The position numbers were made by a program, and so were the translations under genes. A stretch of 64,000 nucleotides of DNA from Leptospira sp. WS39.C2 (lineage in GTDB: Bacteria; Spirochaetota; Leptospiria; Leptospirales; Leptospiraceae): positions 248,001-312,000 of the forward strand of contig NZ_CP162142.1 in NCBI RefSeq assembly GCF_040833965.1. Direction: 5' to 3'. This document shows positions 28,569-38,387 of this stretch, in pieces (the stretch's first letter is position 1; each line of letters begins with the position of its first letter). The notes below the pieces were generated by a model. The model made no database searches, was not told the DNA's origin, and worked only from the letters and a program-made list of their open reading frames with translations.

Positions 28569-29243
28569 ATGTCAACAAACTCTGAAGTATTTCCAATCGA
28601 TATTGTTTCCGATGTAGCCTGTCCTTGGTGTTATGTTGGCAAAAAAAAATTAGAAAAAGCGCTGGCACAAGTTGGAAATTCGATCACTCCAGAAATCCGA
28701 TGGCGGCCATTCCAACTTTCACCAGAAATTCCAGAAGAAGGTATTGATTATAAAATCCACCTAACACAAAAATTTGGAAGTTTGGACCGTTTGGATGGTG
28801 CTTGGACTAGACTCACAGAGATCGGAAAAGATGTGGGAATCAATTTCCAATTCCAAAACATTCCGAAAGCTACGAACACTTTGGTCTTACATGCCCTTGT
28901 AGCGGCACTTCCCACATTGGAAGCACAACAAAATTTGGTGGAACGATTCTTTGCCGCAAATTTTGAAGAAACATTGGATCTTACAGATAAGGAAGTGGTC
29001 TGGAAAGTTGTGGAACCATTTTACAATAACCGAACCCAGTTTGATACCATTTACGATGATGGCAATTTGAAACAAAATATCCAACAAGAAATTCAATATT
29101 ACCATCAAAATGGAATTAGTGGGGTACCTTACTTCATTATTGGAGGAAAGTATGCAGTAAGTGGTGCACAAGACAGTTCTGTGTTTGTGGAAGTAATTGA
29201 AACTGTCATAAAAGAACGAGAATCCGAAAATAAAGGTCAATAA
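28569..29243 (+). CDS. DsbA/FrnE-like thiol oxidoreductase, cytoplasmic
   Basis: 224 residues without a signal peptide. The thioredoxin-fold active site is C18-P-W-C21 in DVACPWCYVGKKK, and GISGVPYFIIGGKYAVSGAQ carries the cis-proline loop. This is the FrnE/2-hydroxychromene-2-carboxylate isomerase-like branch of the DSBA family, commonly linked to polyketide or stress redox chemistry. The substrate is unknown. The RND transporter gene follows after 62 bases. Confidence 0.88.
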   Translation: MSTNSEVFPIDIVSDVACPWCYVGKKKLEKALAQVGNSITPEIRWRPFQLSPEIPEEGIDYKIHLTQKFGSLDRLDGAWTRLTEIGKDVGINFQFQNIPKATNTLVLHALVAALPTLEAQQNLVERFFAANFEETLDLTDKEVVWKVVEPFYNNRTQFDTIYDDGNLKQNIQQEIQYYHQNGISGVPYFIIGGKYAVSGAQDSSVFVEVIETVIKERESENKGQ

Positions 29244-29305
29244 ATTTCTTAATTAAATTGACTCACCAGTCAATATCCTAAATTTTAAAAATCCGAAGTC
29301 ATAAT

Positions 29306-32300
29306 ATGAGAAAAGTCATACATTTTTTTGTTTATAAACCCCTAGTTGCAAACCTTGTGTTTATCTTTTTGTTTCTTGCGGGAATCATCTCCGTACTTTC
29401 GATGAAACGAGAAGCTTTCCCTCGGGTCAACTTTCGCCAAGTAAGGGTGCTTACAGTTTATCCTGGTGCAAGCCCAGTGGACGTTGAAAAAAAAGTCACA
29501 ATCCCCATCGAAGAAAAGTTACGCGAAGTGGAAGGTCTTGATTCCGTAAGGTCCATTTCCCGAAATTCAGAATCTGATATCAGCATTAAAATCGATTTGG
29601 AACACAATAACCCCGATGGAGTTGTGAATGATATTAGGCGTGCGGTGGACCGTGTCACTAACCTTCCAACACAAGTAAAAGATAGACCTATTGTCACAGA
29701 ACAAAAGAGTTCCAACTTCCCAGTATTGGAAATTGCCATCCATGGTGCGATGGATGAGATGGAATTACAAGAGATGGGTCGTTTCATTGAAGATGAAATG
29801 CGTAAAGTTTCTGGAGTCTCTCGTGTAGATGCCTTTGGAAAACGAAAAGAAGAATGGCGGATTCGTGTTGATCCTGATCTAAAAAAAAGATATACCATTG
29901 GTTTTGCAGACATTATCAATGCGATCTCCAAACGAAATATAAGTGTTCCTGCAGGTTCTTTTTTACGACCGATCACACAAGACATTCGTGTGACAGGTGA
30001 GATAAATGAAATCAACGATATTAAAAATATTCCCATTCGTTCTAATGAAACGGGAAACACCATATTACTTTCACAAGTTGCCAATGTAAAGGATACTTAT
30101 GAAAGGCCTCGTGTGTTAGCGGTGGTAAATGGAGAACCTGCTTATGTTTTACAAATCATAAAAAAAGACAGTGCAGACATCATTCGAACTGTCGAAGCAG
30201 TGAAAGAACGCATTGCAGAATTGAAAAAACAAATCCCAGCTAACATTCAGTTTACGGAACTAAACAACGAAGGAGCAAGAGCACTCAAACGATTGGATGT
30301 CGTAATCACTAACTCCTTACAAGGTTTGTTTTTAGTAGTTGTAGTGTTAATTTTATTCTTTAGTTTCAAAGATTCACTTTTAACAAGTTTGTCTTTACCA
30401 CTTACCTTGTTTGCGGCAACGATTGCGTTTCCAATATTTGATGTGTCCTTTAATTTGGTTTCGATGCTCGGGATCATTATCTCACTAGGGATGTTAGTTG
30501 ATAATAGCATCATCATCTCTGAGAATATATATAAGTATCGTTCCAAAAATTATGATTCGAGAGAAGCTGCAGTGCTTGGAGCAAGCGAATTGTTTGTGCC
30601 TATCATTGGATCATATTTAACAACAGTAGCTGCGTTTTTACCGATGGCATTTATGTCAGGAATTATGGGAAAATTCATTTGGCAGATTCCATTTATGGTG
30701 ATCGTCGCTTTGACTTTATCCCTTTTCGAATCTTTTCTTTTATTACCAGTGCGGTATGCACAGTTCACTTCCAATACACCGAAAAAAAGGTCCAAACATA
30801 GAGAACGATTTCGTTCCATTTTAGAAAATGGTTTTGAATCATTAAAATTAAAGTTCACAAAATTTATTACGAAAGTAGTGGGAAGACCATTCCTTGCCCT
30901 TGGTTTTATCCTAATCGTATTTTTGTCATCATGTGGACTTGTTGGTCTCATGAATTTCAATTTGTTTCCGAAAGAAGGGATTGATTATGTTCTTGTAAGA
31001 GCGGAATTTCCACCAGACTTTTCGGCACAAGAAACCACAAAACAACTGCAATACTTCCAACCGATCTTGGATAAAATTCCAAAATCAGAAGTGCAAAGTG
31101 TCATTTTAAAAATTGGAATCCAACAAACAGACCCAACGGATCCACTCACTCGGATTGGAGAACAATTGGGAATGGCACAAATCATTCTTGTTCCAGAAAC
31201 TGAGCGCAAACGAACGGCCCAAGAAATCTTTGGGGAACTGGAGCCTGATTTAAAAAAATTACCAAATGCCATTTCGGTCATGGTGGATTTGGTTGTGAAT
31301 GGTCCTCCGATTGGTGCGGCAGTTACTGTGGCTATTGAAGGTCGTGATTATAAAACTTTGAAAAAAATCTCCAATGAGATGCAGGATTTTTTACGAAAAC
31401 AGGAAGGTGTCATCAATATCAATGATGATTACAAACCTGGGCGGGAAGAAATTCAGATCCGTGTGAAAGACACAGCTTCCGCAATCACTGGAATTGATAC
31501 TGAAATTACCGCTTATTATGTGCGAACTGCCATGGAAGGGTTGGAAGCCTCTAACCTTCGTAAAGGAAAAGATGAAGTACGCATCATCATCCAAAATGAT
31601 GATCGTTTCCGCGATGGAATTGAAGATTTAGACTCTATCCGTATATCTAATAAATTTGGCCTGCTAACACCGATTACTGCAGTTACTACTAAAACAACTG
31701 TCCAAGGGATTGAAGCCTTGTATCATAATGATTATGAAAAGGCAATCACAGTCCTCGCCGATGTGAATGAAGCTATAACAAGTTCCTCTATTGTGAATGG
31801 AAAAATCGTAGATGAATTTGGGAACATTGGAAAAAAATACCCTGGTTATAAAATTAAATTCCGAGGGGAACAAGAAGAAACAGCCAAATCCATGGTATCA
31901 TTACTCGTTGCAGGTGTGTTGGCATTTTTTGGAATATTTGCCATCCTTGCAATTATCTTTAATAGTATCAAAAAACCAGTGTTAATCTTACTTTCGATTC
32001 CACTTGGATTTGTGGGTGTTGTGTTTGGATTTTTAATTTCTGGCAAAGCTCTCAGTTTTCTTGCTATGATTGGAATCATTGGTCTTGCTGGAGTGATCGT
32101 GAACGCATCGATTGTGTTAGTTGACACAATTGAAGAGTTCCAATCAAGAGGGGAAGGGCTTTTGGAATCTCTCATCACTGCATCATCGGAAAGGTTTCGC
32201 CCTATCCTTGTGACAACGATGACAACCATGGCAGGGATGATCCCGACGGCTTATGCCATTGGTGGATCAGACCCACTCCTCATTCCTATGACATTGTCTT

Positions 32301-32392
32301 TGGCTTGGGGACTTGGATTTGGAACCTTTGGGTCATTGATCTTTATCCCAGCGAGTTTTTCAGCGTATTACAAACTGAAAAAAAGAGCTTAG
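29306..32392 (+). CDS. RND-superfamily efflux transporter (AcrB/HAE1-like)
   Basis: 1028 residues. Layout is the classic 12-TM RND plan: an N-terminal TM (about 10-30), a large periplasmic domain, a TM cluster (about 330-500), a second periplasmic domain (about 560-840) and a final cluster. The first cluster contains LGMLVDNSIIISENI, the proton-relay motif, and the second contains GLAGVIVNASIVLVDTIEE. No membrane-fusion or outer-membrane partner gene is adjacent, so it uses a partner encoded elsewhere or acts alone. Substrate unknown. Confidence 0.9.
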   Translation: MRKVIHFFVYKPLVANLVFIFLFLAGIISVLSMKREAFPRVNFRQVRVLTVYPGASPVDVEKKVTIPIEEKLREVEGLDSVRSISRNSESDISIKIDLEHNNPDGVVNDIRRAVDRVTNLPTQVKDRPIVTEQKSSNFPVLEIAIHGAMDEMELQEMGRFIEDEMRKVSGVSRVDAFGKRKEEWRIRVDPDLKKRYTIGFADIINAISKRNISVPAGSFLRPITQDIRVTGEINEINDIKNIPIRSNETGNTILLSQVANVKDTYERPRVLAVVNGEPAYVLQIIKKDSADIIRTVEAVKERIAELKKQIPANIQFTELNNEGARALKRLDVVITNSLQGLFLVVVVLILFFSFKDSLLTSLSLPLTLFAATIAFPIFDVSFNLVSMLGIIISLGMLVDNSIIISENIYKYRSKNYDSREAAVLGASELFVPIIGSYLTTVAAFLPMAFMSGIMGKFIWQIPFMVIVALTLSLFESFLLLPVRYAQFTSNTPKKRSKHRERFRSILENGFESLKLKFTKFITKVVGRPFLALGFILIVFLSSCGLVGLMNFNLFPKEGIDYVLVRAEFPPDFSAQETTKQLQYFQPILDKIPKSEVQSVILKIGIQQTDPTDPLTRIGEQLGMAQIILVPETERKRTAQEIFGELEPDLKKLPNAISVMVDLVVNGPPIGAAVTVAIEGRDYKTLKKISNEMQDFLRKQEGVININDDYKPGREEIQIRVKDTASAITGIDTEITAYYVRTAMEGLEASNLRKGKDEVRIIIQNDDRFRDGIEDLDSIRISNKFGLLTPITAVTTKTTVQGIEALYHNDYEKAITVLADVNEAITSSSIVNGKIVDEFGNIGKKYPGYKIKFRGEQEETAKSMVSLLVAGVLAFFGIFAILAIIFNSIKKPVLILLSIPLGFVGVVFGFLISGKALSFLAMIGIIGLAGVIVNASIVLVDTIEEFQSRGEGLLESLITASSERFRPILVTTMTTMAGMIPTAYAIGGSDPLLIPMTLSLAWGLGFGTFGSLIFIPASFSAYYKLKKRA

Positions 32393-32404
32393 GGGAATGG
32401 AATC

Positions 32405-32435
32405 CGTTTTTATAGATTTGGAATCTATAAAAACG
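32405..32435. terminator. Long perfect hairpin after the RND gene
   Basis: A 14-bp perfect stem (32405-32418 with 32422-32435) around a three-base loop TGG. It begins 12 bases after the RND stop, is mostly A+T with arms that themselves end in T or A runs, and lies between convergent genes. Confidence 0.6.
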
Positions 32436-32445
32436 ACTCCAATCG

Positions 32446-32475
32446 AGAGCGATGGCATATAATTGTGATCGCTCT
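32446..32475. terminator. Second hairpin in the same convergent gap
   Basis: AGAGCGAT (32446-32453) pairs exactly with ATCGCTCT (32468-32475) over a 14-base loop. It is followed by TT on the plus strand and by a short run on the minus strand. With the preceding hairpin it probably isolates the RND gene from the DUF2804 gene. Confidence 0.45.
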
Positions 32476-32483
32476 TTCGATGT

Positions 32484-33527
32484 TTAGTAATGATTGAGGA
32501 CGTCTTCGGCAAAACCAAGCACGTTCTCTAATTTTATTTTTTTCCCATCATCTAACACAACAGTTCCATTGAAGGTTCCGAAAACTTGGTGTTGGACAGA
32601 TTTGATTAAGATAAAATTCATATAAGAATTGCGATCCACAATTGGTTTGAAATCTAATTCCAAACGTTTGTTATTCGATACAAATTTCCAAGGTGCCATA
32701 TAATCTTTTGTATTGATGATGAAATTCACTTCATCTAGTTTGTGAATTTTTCCATCATAAAAAATTACGTTTTCAGAAGCGGGACTTCGATCGGAAAATC
32801 CATACCCTAAATTAAGACCAAATGGTTTGCCGTCGATCCAAGAAGAAAGAGAACTCCAATACCAACGATTTTTATAGGTCCAAACACCTCTTCCCCAATC
32901 CAACGCGCCAAAGTCCGTTTTTGGATCAAATTTGAAAGTTTGGTTTCCCATAACGACACTACCATTCGCCGGCATACAATTGATTTTTGTATTATAATAG
33001 AATGCCTTTCGGTTTTCTTTCCAAGAAGTAGCGATATTCATAGTATCCATCTTTGGTTCCGTTAGTTCTATTTTTCCTTGGATTCCTTTGGAACCATCTG
33101 GAGTTAAGAATTCATTTGATCCAAATTCTAAACTGCGTTTTCCATTTTTGGATTCAAATCGTAGATGGAGTTTTTTATCTTCGAAGGTGACAATTCCACT
33201 ATTGTTTACTCTTGGAAATCCAGTTTTTCCCAAAGGTAATATCGAAAGAGTATCAATTTGTTGGAAAGTACCTTTTTTGAAATCCAAATAACAAATAGCA
33301 AAAAGACCCGCATAACCTAAGTCAGATGCTGTAATAGTGATACCAAATCCTTGAGAAGGTGAAAGGATCGAATAATAATCCCATTCTTTGATCCTTAGTT
33401 TAGATGCGGCAATATTCTCTCGGTTATATGTCCAAAGGGGTGAACGTGCCCAGCCTTCTTCAGTAATCGTACCATCAGCGTTGAGTAAAGGAATTTGTTT
33501 TTTGATTTCAGGCATGAACCGATTCAA
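32484..33527 (-). CDS. DUF2804-family protein
   Basis: 347 residues (343 if the ATG at 33515 is used rather than the TTG at 33527; the choice is not decided by a clear ribosome binding site). The central motif FGALDWGRGVWTYKNRWYW is typical of DUF2804. No signal peptide or membrane segment. The family is beta-rich and has no known function. It diverges from the GMC oxidoreductase gene, a possible functional partner. Confidence 0.75.
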   Translation of the reverse strand: MNRFMPEIKKQIPLLNADGTITEEGWARSPLWTYNRENIAASKLRIKEWDYYSILSPSQGFGITITASDLGYAGLFAICYLDFKKGTFQQIDTLSILPLGKTGFPRVNNSGIVTFEDKKLHLRFESKNGKRSLEFGSNEFLTPDGSKGIQGKIELTEPKMDTMNIATSWKENRKAFYYNTKINCMPANGSVVMGNQTFKFDPKTDFGALDWGRGVWTYKNRWYWSSLSSWIDGKPFGLNLGYGFSDRSPASENVIFYDGKIHKLDEVNFIINTKDYMAPWKFVSNNKRLELDFKPIVDRNSYMNFILIKSVQHQVFGTFNGTVVLDDGKKIKLENVLGFAEDVLNHY

Positions 33528-33646
33528 AACCTATGTTTTGATTCGACTAGAAGTTTTTTCAGAATTCATAAGAGCGAATTGACAGAAAATGAATTCCTTC
33601 GGAGAATCGGATTCGCTGATTCTCCACAAACAAGGAAAAACGAACC

Positions 33647-35380
33647 ATGAACCAAACCATTCCAAAAGAACAAAAATTTGATTTCGACGTAATTATCGTT
33701 GGATCAGGATTTGGTGGTTCCGTTTCTGCATATCGCCTTTCTCAAAAAGGATATAAAGTATTAGTCATTGAATCCGGCAAACGATGGAAGGCTGGCGACT
33801 TTCCAAAAACCAATTGGAGTTTACGTAAATATTTGTGGATGCCAAAACTCGGATTTTATGGAATCCAAAGGATCAATCTACTCAATGATTTTTTACTTGT
33901 GAGTGGATCAGGTGTAGGTGGTGGATCACTTGTTTATGCTTGTACTTTATATGTTCCTTCTAGTAAAGTATTAAACTCACCGTTGTATTCCAAAATGGGT
34001 GGAGAAAAAGCTTTATTACCTTATTATGATGTTGCAAAACACATGTTAGGTGTGACTGAAAATCCGCAATTATGGGAACCAGACCATTTATTATTAGAAA
34101 CGGCAAAGTCTTTTGGAAAAGAAGATACCTTTCAAAGAACACCTGTTGGGATATATTTTGGAAACAAAAAAGATGCCAAGGATCCATTTTTTGATGGAGA
34201 TGGCCCTGACCGAGATCCTTGTAACTATTGTGGTGGGTGTATGGTGGGTTGCCGACACAATGCTAAAAACACACTTGATAAAAACTATTTGTACTTAGCA
34301 GAGAAGTTAGGTGCTGTTATTTTGCCCGAAACTAAAGTTACTTCTCTTATCCCACTCAACGTAAAAGGTATACCTGATCCAGAAGCAAGTGGTGAATTTG
34401 GATATGAATTAGAAACAAATAGCACAACAGGTTGGTTCGGGTATCCAAAACGAAAATTTCGATCCGAACAAGTTGTTCTTTCTGCAGGTGTGATGGGAAC
34501 TGTTGGTTTACTTCTCAAGATGCAACAAGAAAACAAAATGATTCGTTTGTCAGAGAAGTTAGGTGATACTGTCCGAACCAATAGTGAAACCGTTTTACCA
34601 GTGACAGTCCCATCAAGTAATAACGCAGATTATTCAAGGGGGATTGCCATCACTTCTTCTGTCCACCCAGATGAAAACACTCATATTGAACCTGTGCGTT
34701 ATTCGAAAGGATCAGACTTTTTTGGCGTAATGGCGAGTGTAATGACAGATGGAGGTGGGAAATTTCCTCGACCACTTAAGTTTTTTTGGACGATGATCCG
34801 CCACCCTCTTTACTTTCTAAAGGCTCACAATCCGTTCGGATTTGCCAAAAACTCCATCATCTTACTTGTCATGCAAACCGTAGACAATAGCGTACGACTT
34901 GTTCGCAAACGTCGTTTCATTTGGCCTTTTCAAAAGACACTGACATCAGCACTTTCCACTGGCGAACCAACACCAACTTACATTCCCATTGCCAATGCCT
35001 TCACACGCAAATTGGCTGAGATTGTTGGTGGGATTCCCAGAAGTTCTCTCAACGAAACATTATTGTCTGCACCTGTCACAGGCCATATCATGGGAGGGTG
35101 TATTGTAGCAGAATCGCCAGAAAAAGGTGTGATTGATTTGGAAAACAAAGTATTTGGTTATGAGAACTTACGTGTTTGTGATGCATCTATGTTGACTGTG
35201 AATTTAGGTGTGAACCCAAGTTTAACCATTACTGCACTTTCTGAAAGAGCAATGAGTCTCATCCCTCCCAAGGAAACTTCTGTTCCGTTTTTAAAATTTG
35301 AAGTGAAACGGGGATTTGATAAAATCATAAGTTTCAAACCGACAAAACGTGTGGTTAAAAAATCGACAAGAGTTAAGTAA
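33647..35380 (+). CDS. GMC-family FAD oxidoreductase (cholesterol-oxidase-like)
   Basis: 577 residues. The N-terminal dinucleotide-binding motif is [18 protein letters not shown] with the acidic end of the second strand at [11 protein letters not shown] cysteine cluster [20 protein letters not shown] (three C-x2-C steps and one C-x3-C, near 197-209) matches that seen in ChoD-type relatives and could hold an iron-sulfur cluster or zinc. The C-terminal region [19 protein letters not shown] with N-x-L-x-V-x-D-A-S is the GMC active-site part. It probably oxidises an alcohol or sterol-like substrate; the true one is unknown. Followed 17 bases later by the ankyrin gene. Confidence 0.85.
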   Translation: MNQTIPKEQKFDFDVIIVGSGFGGSVSAYRLSQKGYKVLVIESGKRWKAGDFPKTNWSLRKYLWMPKLGFYGIQRINLLNDFLLVSGSGVGGGSLVYACTLYVPSSKVLNSPLYSKMGGEKALLPYYDVAKHMLGVTENPQLWEPDHLLLETAKSFGKEDTFQRTPVGIYFGNKKDAKDPFFDGDGPDRDPCNYCGGCMVGCRHNAKNTLDKNYLYLAEKLGAVILPETKVTSLIPLNVKGIPDPEASGEFGYELETNSTTGWFGYPKRKFRSEQVVLSAGVMGTVGLLLKMQQENKMIRLSEKLGDTVRTNSETVLPVTVPSSNNADYSRGIAITSSVHPDENTHIEPVRYSKGSDFFGVMASVMTDGGGKFPRPLKFFWTMIRHPLYFLKAHNPFGFAKNSIILLVMQTVDNSVRLVRKRRFIWPFQKTLTSALSTGEPTPTYIPIANAFTRKLAEIVGGIPRSSLNETLLSAPVTGHIMGGCIVAESPEKGVIDLENKVFGYENLRVCDASMLTVNLGVNPSLTITALSERAMSLIPPKETSVPFLKFEVKRGFDKIISFKPTKRVVKKSTRVK

Positions 35381-35397
35381 CTATTATTGTTACTGGA

Positions 35398-36309
35398 ATG
35401 AGTGTCATTGAAGTTGCAAAGTCAGGTACTATAGAAGATTGGGATTTACTTCTTAAAGATGGGGCTGATCCAAACGAACTGGATTCTTATGGAACCAATG
35501 CCCTCACTTGGATGTTGAAAGTTGACAATGTAGATTTGTTCCAACACGCAATCACAAAAGGTGCTGACCCTAATACCCCATACAGAACCCCAGGTAATGT
35601 TATCTTTGATGTGGTTAGCCAAAATCGTGCACAATTTTTAGATGCTCTCATCACTACGGCTCCATACTGGAAAAACTCACCTAACCTTTTCGCACGAGAT
35701 AGAGAAGGGAATACCATCTATCACATAGCAGTATTGGAAGCAGCTGAGAGTTTATGGGAAACGATCCATCCGTGGATCACTGTGGAAGTGTTGTCCTTGC
35801 GGAATGAAGCCGGTCGTTCCCTATTTTTAGAAGCAGTAGTAGAAAATCGATTTGAGATTGTTCTGTATCTATTAAAAAACTTTCCACAGGTAAAAGACCA
35901 TTTGGACCAAGAAGGAAAAAATGCACTACATTTAGCATCCGAACGTAATCTAGATGATGTGTGTGGCATTCTTTTGGAAGATGATAGTCTCAATTTAGAA
36001 TCGAAAGATCATTTTGGAAACACAGCTTTGTTTTTATCTGCCTCTTGTGATGGTGTGGAATCTTTGAAGGAACTTCTATATGCGGGAGCAAATCCTTTTG
36101 TATGGGGTGAAAATGAGGAATCAATCACAAGGTTATTAGATAGAGAAAAATTTGGGCATTGTCTCAAAACATGGAAAGACTTTGTGATCCAAAAAGCCAT
36201 CCTAGGGGACGTGTATCCCCTTAGAAAAGAAATGATCCAATACATCCAAACAGAAAAACCATTCAAACCTGAAGAACTTGCCAAAGCAAAGTTAGTTGAT
36301 TTGATCTAA
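35398..36309 (+). CDS. Ankyrin-repeat protein
   Basis: 303 residues, no signal, cytoplasmic. At least four ankyrin-like units are visible: GADPNELDSYGTNALTWML, ITKGADPNTPYR, EGKNALHLASERNLDDVCGILL and DHFGNTALFLSASCDGVESLKELLYAGANP. Ankyrin proteins in bacteria mediate protein contacts, and a role beside the GMC enzyme is only suggested by the 17-base spacing. Confidence 0.8.
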   Translation: MSVIEVAKSGTIEDWDLLLKDGADPNELDSYGTNALTWMLKVDNVDLFQHAITKGADPNTPYRTPGNVIFDVVSQNRAQFLDALITTAPYWKNSPNLFARDREGNTIYHIAVLEAAESLWETIHPWITVEVLSLRNEAGRSLFLEAVVENRFEIVLYLLKNFPQVKDHLDQEGKNALHLASERNLDDVCGILLEDDSLNLESKDHFGNTALFLSASCDGVESLKELLYAGANPFVWGENEESITRLLDREKFGHCLKTWKDFVIQKAILGDVYPLRKEMIQYIQTEKPFKPEELAKAKLVDLI

Positions 36310-36315
36310 ATTGAA

Positions 36316-36333
36316 TCTTATCAAAAGATAAGA
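36316..36333. terminator. Short hairpin between convergent genes
   Basis: TCTTATC (36316-36322) pairs with GATAAGA (36327-36333) over AAAA, just after the ankyrin stop and before the lipoprotein stop. Weak, A+T-rich. Confidence 0.35.
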
Positions 36334-36358
36334 ATTAAATCAAAATTTTCACTACTGA

Positions 36359-37990
36359 TTATTTTTGAGGTGTGGAATCATCTCCGTAAAATTTAGGACC
36401 ATAATTTCCTTCACGGTCCGTATGACTCCTTTCATACTGAGGTCGCTCAAATGTAAAATGTTGTTCGATATTGGTTTTGAATGGTGCATTCTCTGGTGAT
36501 GCCCCAAATTGTTTGAGTTCCGCAATTTTTAAGACAGTCCTTGGGTGTTTGCCAAGCCTTCCTTGGAACTGAAAAAATGAAGCAACTGACTTGTCTACAT
36601 TATGGTGTCCATCTGGATCTTGGAACGCTTTTTGGTTCACCCATCCAGGTTCTTCCCACATCACAAGTTTATTGATTCTTTGTTTTACCATCCTTCGTGC
36701 ATCTACATAGATCGTAGGAGATCCTACCGTTTCCTCTGGACTTGATTCGTTTTGAGTTTTGATGTTTTGTATTCCTGGTCCAATTTTAACAGATGTTAAA
36801 TCTTTGTCAGATATTTCATCTGGAACAATCAGAATCGATTCCTTAGGGTCAAAAGAGGGAAATACATCCCAAGGATCTGAAATATAATTGAATAAAAAAT
36901 TCCCAGCATTGAGTTTTACCGTATAACCACCATAAGCTGATGTTGGGTTCCCACCATCGGCACCCATATTGCCTTTCGCAACATACAAAATGGGATGATT
37001 TTTAAGAGAATTGATGTTACGAAAGTCAGTATCAAGTAAGATATGATCATGTCCTGTGAGTAAAATTCGTTTCGGTTCTCCGTAAGGTGAAATGAGTAGT
37101 GCATACGATTCCAAATCCCCTTGGTGGACGTTTCCAAATTTTGTAGGACCTTCATTCCAATCATACCAAATATAGTAAGAAATGACAATGTCCCCACCCC
37201 TGTCATACCAATAGTTTCCATTATCTCTAAATCCAGGTAAGGCTTCTTTTGATGTCCCAGAGACAGTTGTTGTAGCATAACGAACGTGATAATACAAATG
37301 TGTTGGATTCTCAACTGGTATGAAATCTGGAAAATCTACATAGTTCCAAGTGGTTTGTCCTATTGATTTTCGGCGAAGGTCTTTTTCTGGAAGTGGGTAT
37401 TCTTTTTTTGTGAAGAAACTGGAATACTTTTCAATGTTAGATGGTAGGTATTTTTTATCTTTATGGTAAACAAGGATTGGGGCAAATTTTTTAGCGATCT
37501 CTTCTTGTTTCCGATTGGGGATTAAGTTCTCTTGGCTTCTAAAATGGAAATTATAATATAAACTTGATCTTGTTTCAAAACTTTTGTGATTCATGATCCA
37601 AAATGGATTGTGACCAATTGTGTATTTTCCATACACTTTTTCTATTCCGCCAACGGTTATGGAAAGATGAGTCCATTTTTCAGGTCTTTTTTGTCCAAAA
37701 TAGATTTCATCCGAAGACGATTTAATTGGACGTGCTGCTACCTGTGTATCCCTATAAACAGGAATGTAACATTTTTCCTCTTTTGTATCGGGACAGAAAT
37801 AATAACTGATCGTATAGGAAATCGTTTCACCAAATAATTCTTTTGGGATCGAATCGATCTTAAAATTATATTGGAAGTATGATTGACGGAACGTCATCGT
37901 TTCATTTAAGCCAAAAGAAGAACAAGAATTTGTAAAAAGAAAAATTACGACTAACGAAAGTATGGTTGCAAGGTAGGTTTTGGATTTCAT
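36359..37990 (-). CDS. Large lipoprotein, Vps62/DUF946-like motif, unknown
   Basis: 543 residues from the ATG at 37990. A longer frame would begin inside the upstream gene with a very basic, low-complexity stretch and is not credible. The signal peptide ends in LFTNSCSS, a lipobox-like site. The middle has KFAPILVYHKDKKYLPSNIE, reminiscent of the Vps62/DUF946 motif, and WYDWNEGPTKFGNVHQGDLESYALLIS. This is a weak resemblance from memory, so function is open; a surface lipoprotein is the safest reading. It lies 19 bases after the terminator of the K/E-rich peptide gene and has no clear ribosome binding site. Confidence 0.65.
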   Translation of the reverse strand: MKSKTYLATILSLVVIFLFTNSCSSFGLNETMTFRQSYFQYNFKIDSIPKELFGETISYTISYYFCPDTKEEKCYIPVYRDTQVAARPIKSSSDEIYFGQKRPEKWTHLSITVGGIEKVYGKYTIGHNPFWIMNHKSFETRSSLYYNFHFRSQENLIPNRKQEEIAKKFAPILVYHKDKKYLPSNIEKYSSFFTKKEYPLPEKDLRRKSIGQTTWNYVDFPDFIPVENPTHLYYHVRYATTTVSGTSKEALPGFRDNGNYWYDRGGDIVISYYIWYDWNEGPTKFGNVHQGDLESYALLISPYGEPKRILLTGHDHILLDTDFRNINSLKNHPILYVAKGNMGADGGNPTSAYGGYTVKLNAGNFLFNYISDPWDVFPSFDPKESILIVPDEISDKDLTSVKIGPGIQNIKTQNESSPEETVGSPTIYVDARRMVKQRINKLVMWEEPGWVNQKAFQDPDGHHNVDKSVASFFQFQGRLGKHPRTVLKIAELKQFGASPENAPFKTNIEQHFTFERPQYERSHTDREGNYGPKFYGDDSTPQK

Positions 37991-38008
37991 TTGGTTTTTT
38001 GAGAAATA

Positions 38009-38034
38009 AAAAACCCCTGTTTCCAGGGGTTTTT
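38009..38034 (-). terminator. Rho-independent terminator of the K/E-rich peptide gene
   Basis: AAAAACCCCTG (38009-38019) pairs with CAGGGGTTTTT (38024-38034) over four bases, an 11-bp stem flanked by T and A runs in either orientation. It sits between the stop at 38055 and the lipoprotein start at 37990 on the minus strand. Confidence 0.85.
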
Positions 38035-38054
38035 GGAATAAAAAAGAGAAATGA

Positions 38055-38306
38055 TTACTCAGCGTCTTTTTTTGCTTTTTTCTCTTTTTTGGCTTTCTTA
38101 GCTTTTTTAGCCTTTTTATCGCCATTTTTGTTATTCTTTTTCTCTTTTTTCTCACCGTCTTTATTGTTCATTTTATCTTTTTTAGGTTTAACGGTTTCAG
38201 AAGCTTCTTCAGCTTGCATCGTTGGTTCTTCGTCTGCCTCTGTTTGAGCAAACAAACCAAAACTGCTGAAAGAGAAAAGAGTTAGAATCACAAGAAATTT
38301 TTTCAT
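38055..38306 (-). CDS. Small exported lysine/glutamate-rich protein
   Basis: 83 residues. A signal peptide MKKFLVILTLFSFSSFGLFAQ precedes a mature part of about 62 residues made almost only of K, E, D, A, N and G, with the repeat KKAKKAKKEKKAKK near the C-terminus. There is no lipobox, so it should be periplasmic or secreted. The acidic first half and basic second half make it strongly polarised in charge. Function unknown; a DNA-, polyanion- or membrane-binding peptide is one guess. It has its own terminator. Confidence 0.7.
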   Translation of the reverse strand: MKKFLVILTLFSFSSFGLFAQTEADEEPTMQAEEASETVKPKKDKMNNKDGEKKEKKNNKNGDKKAKKAKKAKKEKKAKKDAE

Positions 38307-38387
38307 TTTTTACCTCGTATCGAATGTGCGACCAATTAGATACTAATTTGGTGAATATACAAGATTAAATTTTAAAACTGAAAGGAA

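Noticed and set aside
29458..32229. Minus-strand frames opposite the RND gene
   Set aside because: Mirror images of the RND coding frame without any recognised domain.
36359..38155. Longer version of the lipoprotein frame with a very basic N-terminus
   Set aside because: The extension overlaps the K/E-rich peptide gene and its terminator in another frame; the signal peptide starts at ATG 37990.
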